From Flammeovirgaceae bacterium UBA1842 (lineage in GTDB: Bacteria > Bacteroidota > Bacteroidia > Cytophagales > Cyclobacteriaceae), in NCBI GenBank assembly GCA_002338655.1, contig DDIU01000020.1:1-64000 (forward strand): 64,000 nucleotides of DNA, given 5' to 3'. Position numbers and translations under genes: made by a program. A model generated the notes under the pieces. It had not been told where the DNA came from. It saw only the letters and a list, made by a program, of their open reading frames with translations, and did no database searches. Shown piece after piece: positions 8,482 to 17,348 of the stretch (position 1 is its first letter; every line of letters starts with the position of its first letter).

Positions 8482-9587
8482 GCTTTATTCTCTACACAAT
8501 ATTTATAAATGAGATTGGCAGTATTGCTTGATGCGGAACCTGTATCAAGCATTCTTTCAATCTCATTATACCCTTCAATCATTTTATTTCGATAATTATC
8601 ATTATCTAGCAGGGTTTCTAATTCTGTGCTAAGATTGACGTGATTAAAATCATTTTGTATTAGTTCCTTAACTAGTAGTTTGCCTATTATCAAGTTAACC
8701 AATGAAATATAGTTGACTTTGATCAATCGTTTTGCAATTGAATATGATAACCCACTTGTTTTATATATAACAATTTGAGGCACCTTCCAAAGAGCTGTTT
8801 CCAAAGTAGCTGTACCTGAAGTTACAATCGCTACTTTAGAAACTGCCAACAGGTCATATGTTCGATCATAGACAAATTCCACATTAGGGAAATCCCTAAC
8901 TTGATCATACACATGCGAGTCAATATTGTCGACTGCGGCAATTACAAAATAAGCATTTGGAAGAGATTTTATAACTTCTTTTATTCCAGTTAAAACAGAA
9001 GTAATTTCTTGTAATCTACTACCAGGCAAAATGGCTACAATATCTTTGTCCTTATTTTCAATTGAAATGGGCTTCTTACTATGTGCTTTAACCGCATCCA
9101 ATACAGGGTTTCCAACATAATTTACCTTCCAATCAAATTTTTGGAAGAATGCTTTTTCAAAAGGCAATATCACGTACATACGATCTACGATTTTCTTTAG
9201 CTTCAATGCACGATTTTGATTCCATGCCCACACCTTTGGTGATATGTAATAATGTACAGCAATACCATTTGCTTTGGCATATTTTGCGATTTTCATATTG
9301 AAACCGCCATAGTCTATAAGTATAATAGCATCAGGTTGAAAGTGGTCGATTTCATTTTTACATTGCTTTAGGTAGGCTCTTATTTTAAACAAATTAAGAA
9401 CCACTTCCAGAAACCCCATGAAAGCCAATTCCTTATAATGGACTTTAATATCGACACCGTTAGATGCCATATAATCTCCCCCAAAACCTGTAAATGTGGC
9501 CTCTTTGTCTAAGGCTTTAAGTTCCTTTACTAAATTTCCTCCATGTAAATCTCCTGATCGTTCGCCAGCAACTATAAAGTACTTCAT
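8478..9587 (-). CDS. lpxB: Lipid-A-disaccharide synthase
   Basis: A 369-residue GT19 glycosyltransferase that condenses UDP-2,3-diacylglucosamine with lipid X at the inner membrane during lipid A synthesis. The N-terminal motif AGERSGDLHGG (residues 7-17) matches the family GExSGD signature, and AILPGSRLQEI and VTSGTATLETAL are further hallmarks. It starts 3 nt after the QueD-like gene, forming a two-gene minus-strand unit, and converges on clpX with a short overlap of the stop codons. Confidence 0.95.
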   Translation of the reverse strand: MKYFIVAGERSGDLHGGNLVKELKALDKEATFTGFGGDYMASNGVDIKVHYKELAFMGFLEVVLNLFKIRAYLKQCKNEIDHFQPDAIILIDYGGFNMKIAKYAKANGIAVHYYISPKVWAWNQNRALKLKKIVDRMYVILPFEKAFFQKFDWKVNYVGNPVLDAVKAHSKKPISIENKDKDIVAILPGSRLQEITSVLTGIKEVIKSLPNAYFVIAAVDNIDSHVYDQVRDFPNVEFVYDRTYDLLAVSKVAIVTSGTATLETALWKVPQIVIYKTSGLSYSIAKRLIKVNYISLVNLIIGKLLVKELIQNDFNHVNLSTELETLLDNDNYRNKMIEGYNEIERMLDTGSASSNTANLIYKYCVENKA

Positions 9588-9590
9588 GCG

Positions 9591-10010
9591 TTAACCAAAA
9601 TATTCAACATAGTTTCTAGGTGTTTCATATAATTTGATAGAGTGTAAGGTAGCAGATTTACTTATTAGAGGCACTTTATCAACCAATATTTTCCAAAATT
9701 CAATAATTAAATTCTCAGTGCTGGCCATTTTACCCTGCATAAAATCAACGTCCAAATTTAGATTTTTATGATCTACTTTATCCGTTATTTCCGTTCTTAT
9801 CAACTTACTCAATCGCTTTAAATCCACTACAAAGCCGGTATCTGGATCAGGAATGCCTTTTACAGTGACAATAATTTCAAAGTTATGCCCATGCCAGTTG
9901 GCATTGGCACAAGGGCCAAATACATCATCGTTCTTCTCCTTACTCCAATTCGGATTATATAGTTTATGGGCCGCATTAAAATGCTCGTGTCTACTTACAA
10001 ATACCATCAT
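9591..10010 (-). CDS. 6-carboxytetrahydropterin synthase / 6-pyruvoyl tetrahydropterin synthase family (QueD-like)
   Basis: A 139-residue enzyme acting on dihydroneopterin triphosphate, either for queuosine (QueD) or for tetrahydropterin. Zinc ligands are His15 (FNAAH), His40 and His42 (NWHGHNF), with the likely catalytic Cys34 in GPCANANWHGH. There are two adjacent ATGs at 10010 and 10007, and either could be used. No other queuosine genes are in the window, so QueD versus PTPS is not settled. A TATCTTTG -7-like element (complement of 10025-10032) lies 14 nt upstream of the start. Confidence 0.88.
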   Translation of the reverse strand: MMVFVSRHEHFNAAHKLYNPNWSKEKNDDVFGPCANANWHGHNFEIIVTVKGIPDPDTGFVVDLKRLSKLIRTEITDKVDHKNLNLDVDFMQGKMASTENLIIEFWKILVDKVPLISKSATLHSIKLYETPRNYVEYFG

Positions 10011-10104
10011 CTAAAATTATCTTACAAAGATAACAAGGCAATATTTTATAATACACTTTAATTTATTGAAATCATTGGGTTAATTTGCCCATAAATCAAG
10101 AATT

Positions 10105-11061
10105 ATGATAGTCGTAACTGGTGCTGTAGGTTTTATTGGGAGTCAACTTATTAAAAAGCTTAATGATAATAATTTTAATAATATCGTTGCTGTTGACAAG
10201 TTTGATAGACCAGAAAAAAATAAGAACTTGGATGGACTAACCGTACTTGAGAAAGTTGACAGAAATGTGTTTATCAACTGGTTGGGAGAAAATGCATCTT
10301 CAGTTGAGTTTATTTTTCATATAGGTGCTAAAACAGATACAGCTTTATTTGATTTAGAACTTCTTGAGAAAATGAACACTCAATACACCAAAGATATTTG
10401 GTCTGCGTGTATTGCCCATCAAATTCCAGTAGTCTACGCCTCATCAGCAGCTACTTACGGATTAGGGGAATTTGGTTACGATGATAATGAAAGCACAATA
10501 CCGCAGCTTAAACCCTTAAACCCTTATGGACAATCAAAGCAAGATTTTGATGTTTGGGCTTTAAAACAAGAGGAAAAACCATTTTTCTGGGCAGGTCTGA
10601 AATTTTTTAATGTATATGGCCCAAATGAATATCATAAGGGTAGAATGGCTTCCGTTATATGGCATGCTTATAATCAGATCACAAAGACCAATGCCATGAA
10701 ATTATTCCGGTCGCACAATCCTGAATTTAAAGATGGTGAACAGATGCGTGATTTCGTTTATGTAAAAGATGTAGTAGATGTATGCTACTGGTTAATGCAT
10801 CACCGAAAGGATTCAGGTATTTACAATTTAGGAAGTGGAAAGGCTAGGACATTTTTAGATCTAACCAAAGCTGTGTTTAAAGCAATGGGAAAGCAGCCTG
10901 AAATCTCCTTTATCGATACTCCCGTAGATATTAGAGATAAATACCAATATTTTACTGAAGCCAATATGAACAAGCTTAAATCAATTGGTTATTCAAAAAA
11001 ATTCCACACCTTGGAAGAAGGTGTGGAAGATTATGTGCCCTATTTAAATAGGGCTAAATAG
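10105..11061 (+). CDS. hldD: ADP-L-glycero-D-manno-heptose 6-epimerase
   Basis: Short-chain dehydrogenase/reductase of 318 residues that epimerises ADP-D-glycero- to ADP-L-glycero-manno-heptose for the lipopolysaccharide inner core. The Rossmann motif is TGAVGFIGS (about residues 5-13), with an active-site Ser/Thr stretch YASSAATYG and catalytic Tyr-Lys in NPYGQSK. FFNVYGPNEYHKGRMASV is diagnostic of this epimerase rather than of other sugar epimerases. It is transcribed divergently from the queD-lpxB unit. Confidence 0.93.
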   Translation: MIVVTGAVGFIGSQLIKKLNDNNFNNIVAVDKFDRPEKNKNLDGLTVLEKVDRNVFINWLGENASSVEFIFHIGAKTDTALFDLELLEKMNTQYTKDIWSACIAHQIPVVYASSAATYGLGEFGYDDNESTIPQLKPLNPYGQSKQDFDVWALKQEEKPFFWAGLKFFNVYGPNEYHKGRMASVIWHAYNQITKTNAMKLFRSHNPEFKDGEQMRDFVYVKDVVDVCYWLMHHRKDSGIYNLGSGKARTFLDLTKAVFKAMGKQPEISFIDTPVDIRDKYQYFTEANMNKLKSIGYSKKFHTLEEGVEDYVPYLNRAK

Positions 11062-11068
11062 GAGATGA

Positions 11069-11713
11069 TTAATTATTAAGTTGTTGAGTGAGTTCTTTAA
11101 GTGATGCTTCATTCATTCTTATTTTTTTGAAATCATTACGGGAAAAGCCTATATTACTAAGGCACCCTTTAATACTTTTTCTATTGGATATTAAACAAAC
11201 ACTGTTATTGTGTTTAATATAATACTGATAAATCACACTATAACTATCATATTTATTACCAATATTCAAGCTAGGATTATAATCTGCCTTATTAGTTTTT
11301 AATGTAAATTCCTTAAGCAACTTGAATTCTCCATTTACAACCACTTGAACCAAACTACGTAACATCTGTTCATATACAAATACAGTATTCGCTTCTTTAA
11401 ATAAGACGCTGTCTATATTTTTAGAGGTTAAGACTAAATTATTCTTATTCCACTTCACTTCAAGAAGACCTCTTTGAATATTAAATCGGCAAGGTAAAGT
11501 AATCATTTTACTTTTTAAGTATAAATCAGCTTTCTGCCAGTCATTATAATAGTAGAATGAGTCTGTTCTATTATTGTTTCCCTCATTATTTATTTCATAG
11601 AAACTACTAAACGGAATTCCACCTGAGGCAATCAAAAGGTCATAGTTGTCTTGATTTTGACAAATAGCATTAAGGGAAATTATACTTAAATACAAAATGA
11701 TTAGAGCCTTCAT
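11069..11713 (-). CDS. Exported protein of unknown function, related to the product at 21095-21805
   Basis: A 214-residue protein with a signal peptide (hydrophobic core LIILYLSIISLNAI, cleavage probably near ICQ-NQ) and no lipobox. I do not recognise the family. It shares spaced motifs with the 236-residue protein at 21095-21805: W-x2-AD-x2-L followed by LP-x-R, LE[VI]K, and YN-x-[SA]-L-[ND]-x-GN followed by a lysine-rich stretch, so the two are probably distant paralogs. It lies downstream of the SusC1-SusD1 pair, beyond a strong terminator hairpin, and converges on hldD with a 7-nt gap. Confidence 0.7.
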   Translation of the reverse strand: MKALIILYLSIISLNAICQNQDNYDLLIASGGIPFSSFYEINNEGNNNRTDSFYYYNDWQKADLYLKSKMITLPCRFNIQRGLLEVKWNKNNLVLTSKNIDSVLFKEANTVFVYEQMLRSLVQVVVNGEFKLLKEFTLKTNKADYNPSLNIGNKYDSYSVIYQYYIKHNNSVCLISNRKSIKGCLSNIGFSRNDFKKIRMNEASLKELTQQLNN

Positions 11714-11738
11714 ATTCTTGATTTGTCAATCAAAAAAA

Positions 11739-11773
11739 AGCCATCAATACAACTGTATTGATGGCTCTTTTTT
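11739..11773. terminator. Bidirectional intrinsic terminator
   Basis: A perfect 12-bp hairpin (11739-11750 with 11755-11766, loop AACT) is flanked by A8 on the left and a T-run on the right, so it can act on both strands. On the minus strand it ends the SusC1-SusD1 operon before the exported-protein gene at 11069-11713. Confidence 0.85.
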
Positions 11774-11786
11774 GTAACTCAATAAT

Positions 11787-13169
11787 TTAATTATTTACCT
11801 TGGTAGCATCAAATAATCCTGGTAAAGGGTTAGGAACATTTGAATTAGAATTAACTTCATCGGTAGGGTACAAAAATCTTTTTGGGAATTGAGTACCTGA
11901 TGCTGGAGTTAACCCAAGAGGGTTATCCAACCTGATAAAATCAATAAAAACCTCAATCTGACCAACAAGTGAAGTATATTTTTCTTCAATTATCTCATTG
12001 AGCAGTGCTACATTTGTTCCTTCTCCTGCAGAATTGGCTATACCACCAGGCCCAAAATCAGCTAAGGTATAAGCAGAATAAGTACCAGAAGAAAATTCAA
12101 TTGCCAATTCAGCTCTCACATTATTTAAAGCTGTAAGAGCAGCATTTGCATTGGGTGAACTAATTTTTAAGTTTGATTCAGCTAAGATTAACTGATTCTC
12201 CTTATATGAAATTAGGCTCATTGGTGCATCAGCAGTAAACATTCCATTATTGTTTAAATCCAGCCCATTAAATATGAAATTTAATCTTTCAGTTTCATCT
12301 GTCTTTGCGTTACCACGATATTCTGGTTCGGAACTTGTAAGCATTTTCCTCAGGTATGAATTTGCGCCTGTCATATATCCGTTTCTCTGTATTACTGTAA
12401 AGTCATAATATGGATTTTGATTAGCGGAAACAGTAGTACCAAAACTAGCATTCATATCCCCTCCAGAGCTGGAAATACCTAGATTAGCTTCAGTTATTGC
12501 CTGAGCATAATCACCAGTTTGCAAGAAATATCTCGCTTTTAATGAATGTGCTGCAGCTACCCAAGAGGCTATATTTCCTCCAAAAATTAAATCAGCAGAT
12601 CCTGGGATACCACCTTCGCCTGATGTTAAGTTACCAATAGCTTCCGTTAACATTGCTTGAATACCTGGGTAAACTATAGTAACTTGATCGTCATATACCG
12701 GATTTTCAATTTCTGGATAACTGTTTGCCTCATTAAATGGAATATCTCCATATAAAGATGTTAGTCTTCCAAAAGCCATCGCTCGAATTACTTTAAGCAT
12801 ACCTACGGCAACTGTATTACCTTGAACTTCAGCTCGCGATTCTGCATCTAATGTTGGTTGAATTACACCAACATATGAATTAAAGAAATCGAAAACTTCA
12901 GATGTTACCAGATAGTTATAGTAACTACTATACTGCCTTTCCGAACCAGTAAATTGCTGTGTCCACATATTTGCAAGACGAGCATCCTCACTAGTATAAA
13001 CTCCAAACAGATAAACCTGAGAGGCTGTTATTAATGAATTCAAAGGTGCATCTGTGGCACTGTTTGGACTTACATTAGTATCACCTTCTACAAAATCTGA
13101 ACACGAAGCCCATGGTAATAAGAGTAGAAGTAAAATATATTTTATTTTTGTCAATTTCATAGCTTTCAT
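11787..13169 (-). CDS. SusD/RagB-family outer-membrane lipoprotein (SusD1)
   Basis: A 460-residue substrate-binding lid for the adjacent TonB-dependent transporter. A lipoprotein signal with lipobox ASC-S (residues near 22) anchors it at the outer membrane. The mature part starts with acidic and Asn/Pro-rich sequence, then PLNSLITASQ, and shows the TPR-like helices of the SusD_RagB_2 subgroup. The C-terminal RFLYPTDEVNSN is typical. It lies 7 nt downstream of SusC1. No glycoside hydrolase gene accompanies the pair, so the ligand cannot be predicted. Confidence 0.9.
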   Translation of the reverse strand: MKAMKLTKIKYILLLLLLPWASCSDFVEGDTNVSPNSATDAPLNSLITASQVYLFGVYTSEDARLANMWTQQFTGSERQYSSYYNYLVTSEVFDFFNSYVGVIQPTLDAESRAEVQGNTVAVGMLKVIRAMAFGRLTSLYGDIPFNEANSYPEIENPVYDDQVTIVYPGIQAMLTEAIGNLTSGEGGIPGSADLIFGGNIASWVAAAHSLKARYFLQTGDYAQAITEANLGISSSGGDMNASFGTTVSANQNPYYDFTVIQRNGYMTGANSYLRKMLTSSEPEYRGNAKTDETERLNFIFNGLDLNNNGMFTADAPMSLISYKENQLILAESNLKISSPNANAALTALNNVRAELAIEFSSGTYSAYTLADFGPGGIANSAGEGTNVALLNEIIEEKYTSLVGQIEVFIDFIRLDNPLGLTPASGTQFPKRFLYPTDEVNSNSNVPNPLPGLFDATKVNN

Positions 13170-13176
13170 TTTTTAA

Positions 13177-16100
13177 TTAGAACGTTACATTCAGTGTTAC
13201 AATATAAGATCTAGTAGATGGGTTATTAAAATAATCCAAACCAAATCCATTTGAAGCTCCAGAAAGGTTGGTATCGGGATCAATACCGGTATAATCTGTC
13301 CATATAAATAAGTTACGTCCTGTCAAACTTAAAGAGGCCTTTTTGATACCCACTTTTGTAAGGGCGTCTAATCCCCCAAAGTTATATGATAGTGTCAATT
13401 CTCTTAATCTTGTCCAAGTTGCATCTTCAATGAATTGTTCAGAAGGTCCTGTAAACCCACTTCCAGGGCCTGACCAGTAATATGTCTCATCAATTAAGAC
13501 TTCACCGCCTCCAAAATCCTTCACATAACCTCTAATAGTATATGTGCCGTCAGAATTAGCATATCCTGCATACGCATTTGCAGCTGTTAATCCTTCATAA
13601 TCCAATAATGTATTTGCTTGAGCTGCTGTAAGGGTTGTGGTATGATTAGTATATCCTGCCCGACCAAAATATGCCAGTGCACCTTTTGTTCCATTCCATA
13701 TATCTCCTCCTTGGCTATGTTCAAATAGCACATTCAGTGAAAATCCCTTATAAGCTAATCTTGTACCTATACCAGCCTTCCAATCAGGGTTTGGATCACC
13801 TAAAACCCCGGGTGTTCCAGCTAATTGAGGAAAACCACTTGCATCCAATATCAAATCACCGGTATCCTCATCTCTATCCCATCTGTCACCATAAAGTACA
13901 CCTAATTGTTCGCCTACTACAGCACTTGAGGTTGAGCCTTGAAATCCATTCAAAGAAATTTCAGTTGTTCCTTCTATTTCCACAACCTCATTTCTATTTC
14001 TGAACCAATTTCCGTAAACACTGGCTTTAAAATCCCCAGTACTTATGATTTGACCTTCAAGTTCAATTTCTATACCTTTATTTTCAATTTTAGCAGTATT
14101 TGCTACTGTTTGTGAAAACCCAGAAGATGAAGGCAATTCCCTTGGTACAATCAGGTCATCTGTTGTATTGGAATAATATGTTCCACTAAAAGACAGTTTA
14201 TCCTTTAAAAACCTCATATCCACTCCAAACTCTACTTCTGTCTTTATTTCAGGTTTGATATTTGGATTACCAGCTTGTAATGATTGTCTAAATCCTCCTC
14301 CATATTGTGCGGCATCAATAACTGCGCCCCATCCATCAGTATAGGATGCATTTACGAAGAATGTTTGGGTTGAATAAGCACTTGGTTCCCTACCAACTTT
14401 ACCATAAGAAACCCTAAGTTTTCCAAAAGAAAAGGGAGAATTCGGTGTTACCCCTAACATCTTGGAAAATTGCCAAGCTACATCAACAGATGGGTAAAAA
14501 AATCCATTATCTCCAATCGGTAAAGTTGAAGAGTAATCTAATCTACCTCCAGCATTTAAGTAAACCTGATCAAAAAATCCGAATGTAGATGTAATGTAAT
14601 ATCCACGATTCCTTCTTAAAGATTCACTACCTATGGTTGACCTGGCTGTTGCTGGAGAATTACCTAAATCAGGTGGTGAAGCAGTATTTATAAAATTAGT
14701 GATCGAAGCTCCAGCATTACTGAAATATCGTTCATTCCAATTGGTACCAATTAAGAAATTAGCATTTATATCATCAGTTAGTTTGAAATTAGCACGGGCA
14801 ATAAGATCCGCATTAATTTGTCTGTTCGTAATGATTTCCTTTGAATAGAAACCTCCTGGTAATGTGGCTGCCCTAGGGTCAATTACATCATCTCGAGTAT
14901 CAGTATATGTATCTACCCCTACTCTACCCGTAATAGTTAACCAGTCTGTTGGAGAAATATCCGTTTCAACTTTTCCCATAAAACGGTCTACTGCCGTGGT
15001 ACTAAGGTTATTCTCTATAGTCCAAAGAGGGTTGTCATAACTAGAAGTTGTTCTTCTTCCCAGTGGATTTCTATAGGCTCTTTGCCTATCTGTAAATGGT
15101 ACCCCTGAAGGATCATAATAAGTTCCACTATAATCATCGATATTAAAGTCTGCTGGGTTTCTTAATCCACCTAGCATGATACCAGAAGTATTGGATCCCA
15201 TCTGAATCCTATCTGAAGTAATTCTGGCATAACTTGCAGATCCCCCAACAGATATCCAATCATTTATATTTTGAGTTGCATTGATTTTTGCAGTATTCCT
15301 AATATAATTACTGTTGGCCTGTACGATACCTTGTTGGTTAGAATTAGAGAAACTTAGATAAACACTACCTGATTCACTACTTTTCGAGATACCAATAGAA
15401 TTGAAATAAGTATATCCATCCTGAAATATCTTATCATGAGGATTAAAAGTTGATCTATCATTTTTTCCTCCATGGACATTAGTTCCTTCATTTAGTCCAA
15501 AACCAGGTACACCATATTCTCCCCTCGGAATCGCGTAATAACGTGTACCATCTTCAGCTTCAAAGTAACCAAGATATCCGGGTGCATTTGGGTCAGTAAT
15601 AACTGCATCAGCTCCACCTGAACGGTCACTTATTCTATCTCCCCAAGAAAAAGACATTGATGACCCAAAAAAGGGATCACCAGCATCACCTCGGTTATAA
15701 ACACCAAATGCTCCTTGCCCATAATCATACTGTAAATCTACTTCCTTATTAAGTTTATCCAGAGTTGCGCGACTTGTAAAATCAATACTCCAATCATTGC
15801 GGGCTGATTTACCTTTTTTAGTGGTAATTACAATTACTCCATTCGCTCCCCTAGACCCCCAAAGTGCTGCTGCTGAAGCTCCTTTTAATACCTCCATTGA
15901 GGCAATATCATCAGGGTTAATATCATTTAAACGAGATTGTTGCGTTACACCAGCTACGCTACTGGAGCCAGTTCCATATGATTGATCGTTAAACATAGGC
16001 ATCCCATCAATGACTATTAAAGGCTCTAAATTCCCAAGAATAGATGTTGCTCCTCTAATAACAATTCTAGAACCCGCCCCAGGATCACCACTACCGCTAG

Positions 16101-16563
16101 TAATGTTTATTCCTGCAGCTTTTCCTTGCATTCCATTAAGAATATTGGTTTCTCCTGAACCTACCAAGGCATTTCCACCGATAGAACTAGATGCCTGTCC
16201 TAATTTATCTGCATCTACTTCAAATCCTAACGCACTTACCACAACCTCAGAAAGTTGTGTTACGTCTTGTGTCATTTGTAAATCAATAACAGACCTCGTG
16301 CCAATTTGAATTTCTTCGGTTGCAAGTCCAATAAATGAGAATACCAGAGTACCCCCATCTGTAGGGACTGAAATTCTATAGTTACCGTCAATGTCGGTAA
16401 CTGTTCCTGACGTAGTACCTTTTAGTACAACGTTTACACCAGGCAGGGTAGAGCCGTCTTCAATTGACGTCACTTTCCCTGATACTGTACGTTCTTGAGC
16501 CCACGAATCACTAAAAGCGAATGTGAACATCAACATGAAACTAAGTAGTAAAAACTTCCTCAT
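13177..16563 (-). CDS. SusC/RagA-family TonB-dependent outer-membrane transporter (SusC1)
   Basis: A 1128-residue beta-barrel importer. It has a signal peptide ending in SWAQ-E; a CarboxypepD_reg-like domain (about residues 25-110, SGKVTSIEDGSTLPGVNVVLKG); a plug domain (about 115-250) with the SusC-typical SRIVIRG, PLIVIDGMP and ALWGSRGANGVIVITTKKG; and a C-terminal barrel ending in YIVTLNVTF. Its first 100 residues and the 20 nt before its ATG are nearly the same as in SusC2 (25508-28654), while the barrels diverge strongly. It forms an operon with SusD1. Confidence 0.95.
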   Translation of the reverse strand: MRKFLLLSFMLMFTFAFSDSWAQERTVSGKVTSIEDGSTLPGVNVVLKGTTSGTVTDIDGNYRISVPTDGGTLVFSFIGLATEEIQIGTRSVIDLQMTQDVTQLSEVVVSALGFEVDADKLGQASSSIGGNALVGSGETNILNGMQGKAAGINITSGSGDPGAGSRIVIRGATSILGNLEPLIVIDGMPMFNDQSYGTGSSSVAGVTQQSRLNDINPDDIASMEVLKGASAAALWGSRGANGVIVITTKKGKSARNDWSIDFTSRATLDKLNKEVDLQYDYGQGAFGVYNRGDAGDPFFGSSMSFSWGDRISDRSGGADAVITDPNAPGYLGYFEAEDGTRYYAIPRGEYGVPGFGLNEGTNVHGGKNDRSTFNPHDKIFQDGYTYFNSIGISKSSESGSVYLSFSNSNQQGIVQANSNYIRNTAKINATQNINDWISVGGSASYARITSDRIQMGSNTSGIMLGGLRNPADFNIDDYSGTYYDPSGVPFTDRQRAYRNPLGRRTTSSYDNPLWTIENNLSTTAVDRFMGKVETDISPTDWLTITGRVGVDTYTDTRDDVIDPRAATLPGGFYSKEIITNRQINADLIARANFKLTDDINANFLIGTNWNERYFSNAGASITNFINTASPPDLGNSPATARSTIGSESLRRNRGYYITSTFGFFDQVYLNAGGRLDYSSTLPIGDNGFFYPSVDVAWQFSKMLGVTPNSPFSFGKLRVSYGKVGREPSAYSTQTFFVNASYTDGWGAVIDAAQYGGGFRQSLQAGNPNIKPEIKTEVEFGVDMRFLKDKLSFSGTYYSNTTDDLIVPRELPSSSGFSQTVANTAKIENKGIEIELEGQIISTGDFKASVYGNWFRNRNEVVEIEGTTEISLNGFQGSTSSAVVGEQLGVLYGDRWDRDEDTGDLILDASGFPQLAGTPGVLGDPNPDWKAGIGTRLAYKGFSLNVLFEHSQGGDIWNGTKGALAYFGRAGYTNHTTTLTAAQANTLLDYEGLTAANAYAGYANSDGTYTIRGYVKDFGGGEVLIDETYYWSGPGSGFTGPSEQFIEDATWTRLRELTLSYNFGGLDALTKVGIKKASLSLTGRNLFIWTDYTGIDPDTNLSGASNGFGLDYFNNPSTRSYIVTLNVTF

Positions 16564-16814
16564 ATTGTTTTGTTTAGGTTAAAAGATTAAAATTGAACTC
16601 AAGATAATAAAATAATCCAAATTACGGTAGTATTTCAATTAATTTTTTAACCCATTATTGGGGTGTTTTACGTGTTCATTTCAAGTGATATTCAATTACA
16701 TTTTCATTAAACAATTAAGAAATTTATAAGTGTATAAGACGGATCAATTTTGCTATCCTTAATAAGTTAGTTCCAAATTTAAGCTACGTAAACATCTTTG
16801 TTTTTTTATTGACA
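16564..16814 (-). promoter_or_regulatory. Upstream region of SusC1, no gene
   Basis: Non-coding. Just before the ATG it carries the leader AACCTAAACAAAACAATATG shared with SusC2. Further upstream a TTGGGGTGTTTT stretch (16659-16670) resembles the G-rich repeats ahead of SusC2. I could not place a convincing consensus promoter. Confidence 0.4.
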
Positions 16815-16815
16815 C

Positions 16816-16845
16816 AAAAAAGCCGAGAACAATAAAGTTCTCGGC
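16816..16845 (-). terminator. Intrinsic terminator of the propeller cassette
   Basis: GCCGAGAAC (16822-16830) pairs perfectly with GTTCTCGGC (16837-16845). On the minus strand it is followed by T6 (complement of 16816-16821). It ends transcription coming from the genes at 21805-16881. Confidence 0.88.
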
Positions 16846-16880
16846 ACAATTCTCGAAATCAGTGGCTTACTAAAAAATAA

Positions 16881-17348
16881 CTATTTATTCTTTCCACTTA
16901 GAAATACACTTTTAGTCAAGTTTTCTTCAGTAACCACATTATAAACTTTTATATAGTCGTTCTGATTCTTTCCATCAGGTATTATACCGGGCTGAGAATA
17001 AAACTCTATCCTTTCATTATCGATCCAATTCACATACCCACCCGTTATGCTGTTACGGTAAGTAATTTTATTACTCTTTTTATTCAGTACTAAAAACTTT
17101 AATAGCTGATTTGGGGTGAGTGGATCAACTTTTAATCTATTACTACATAATATAAAAGTGCCAGATGAGTTTTCAATACACTCAAATTCACCTCCATCTG
17201 CTGGCGCTAATATCGACTTCACTTCATCCATAACATCATCATCATGCTTTTGAACACTTTTACAATTAGACATGAGAAGAATCAGGATTGTAAAAAAGAA
17301 TGGAGCTAATACGCCTCTATTTCTTAATAAACCTCTTCGTGAATACAT
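16881..17348 (-). CDS. Small lipoprotein of unknown function, gene overlapping the T9SS propeller gene
   Basis: A 155-residue product with an arginine-rich N-terminus, a hydrophobic stretch (FFFTILILLM) and a lipobox-like SNC-K near residue 29, so it is probably a lipoprotein. I do not recognise the family. Its ATG lies 32 nt inside the end of the upstream propeller gene in another frame, so the two are likely translationally coupled and functionally linked. A strong terminator follows 35 nt after its stop. The start could be downstream of the ATG used here, but no better candidate keeps the signal sequence. Confidence 0.65.
   Translation of the reverse strand: MYSRRGLLRNRGVLAPFFFTILILLMSNCKSVQKHDDDVMDEVKSILAPADGGEFECIENSSGTFILCSNRLKVDPLTPNQLLKFLVLNKKSNKITYRNSITGGYVNWIDNERIEFYSQPGIIPDGKNQNDYIKVYNVVTEENLTKSVFLSGKNK

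Noticed and set aside
11739..11766. Integron attC-like or mobile palindrome
   Set aside because: A perfect hairpin flanked by A8 and a T-run at an operon end is best explained as a bidirectional terminator.
13671..16309. Plus-strand ORFs opposite SusC1
   Set aside because: Low-complexity, hydrophobic or proline-rich shadows of the barrel gene on the other strand; no family resemblance.
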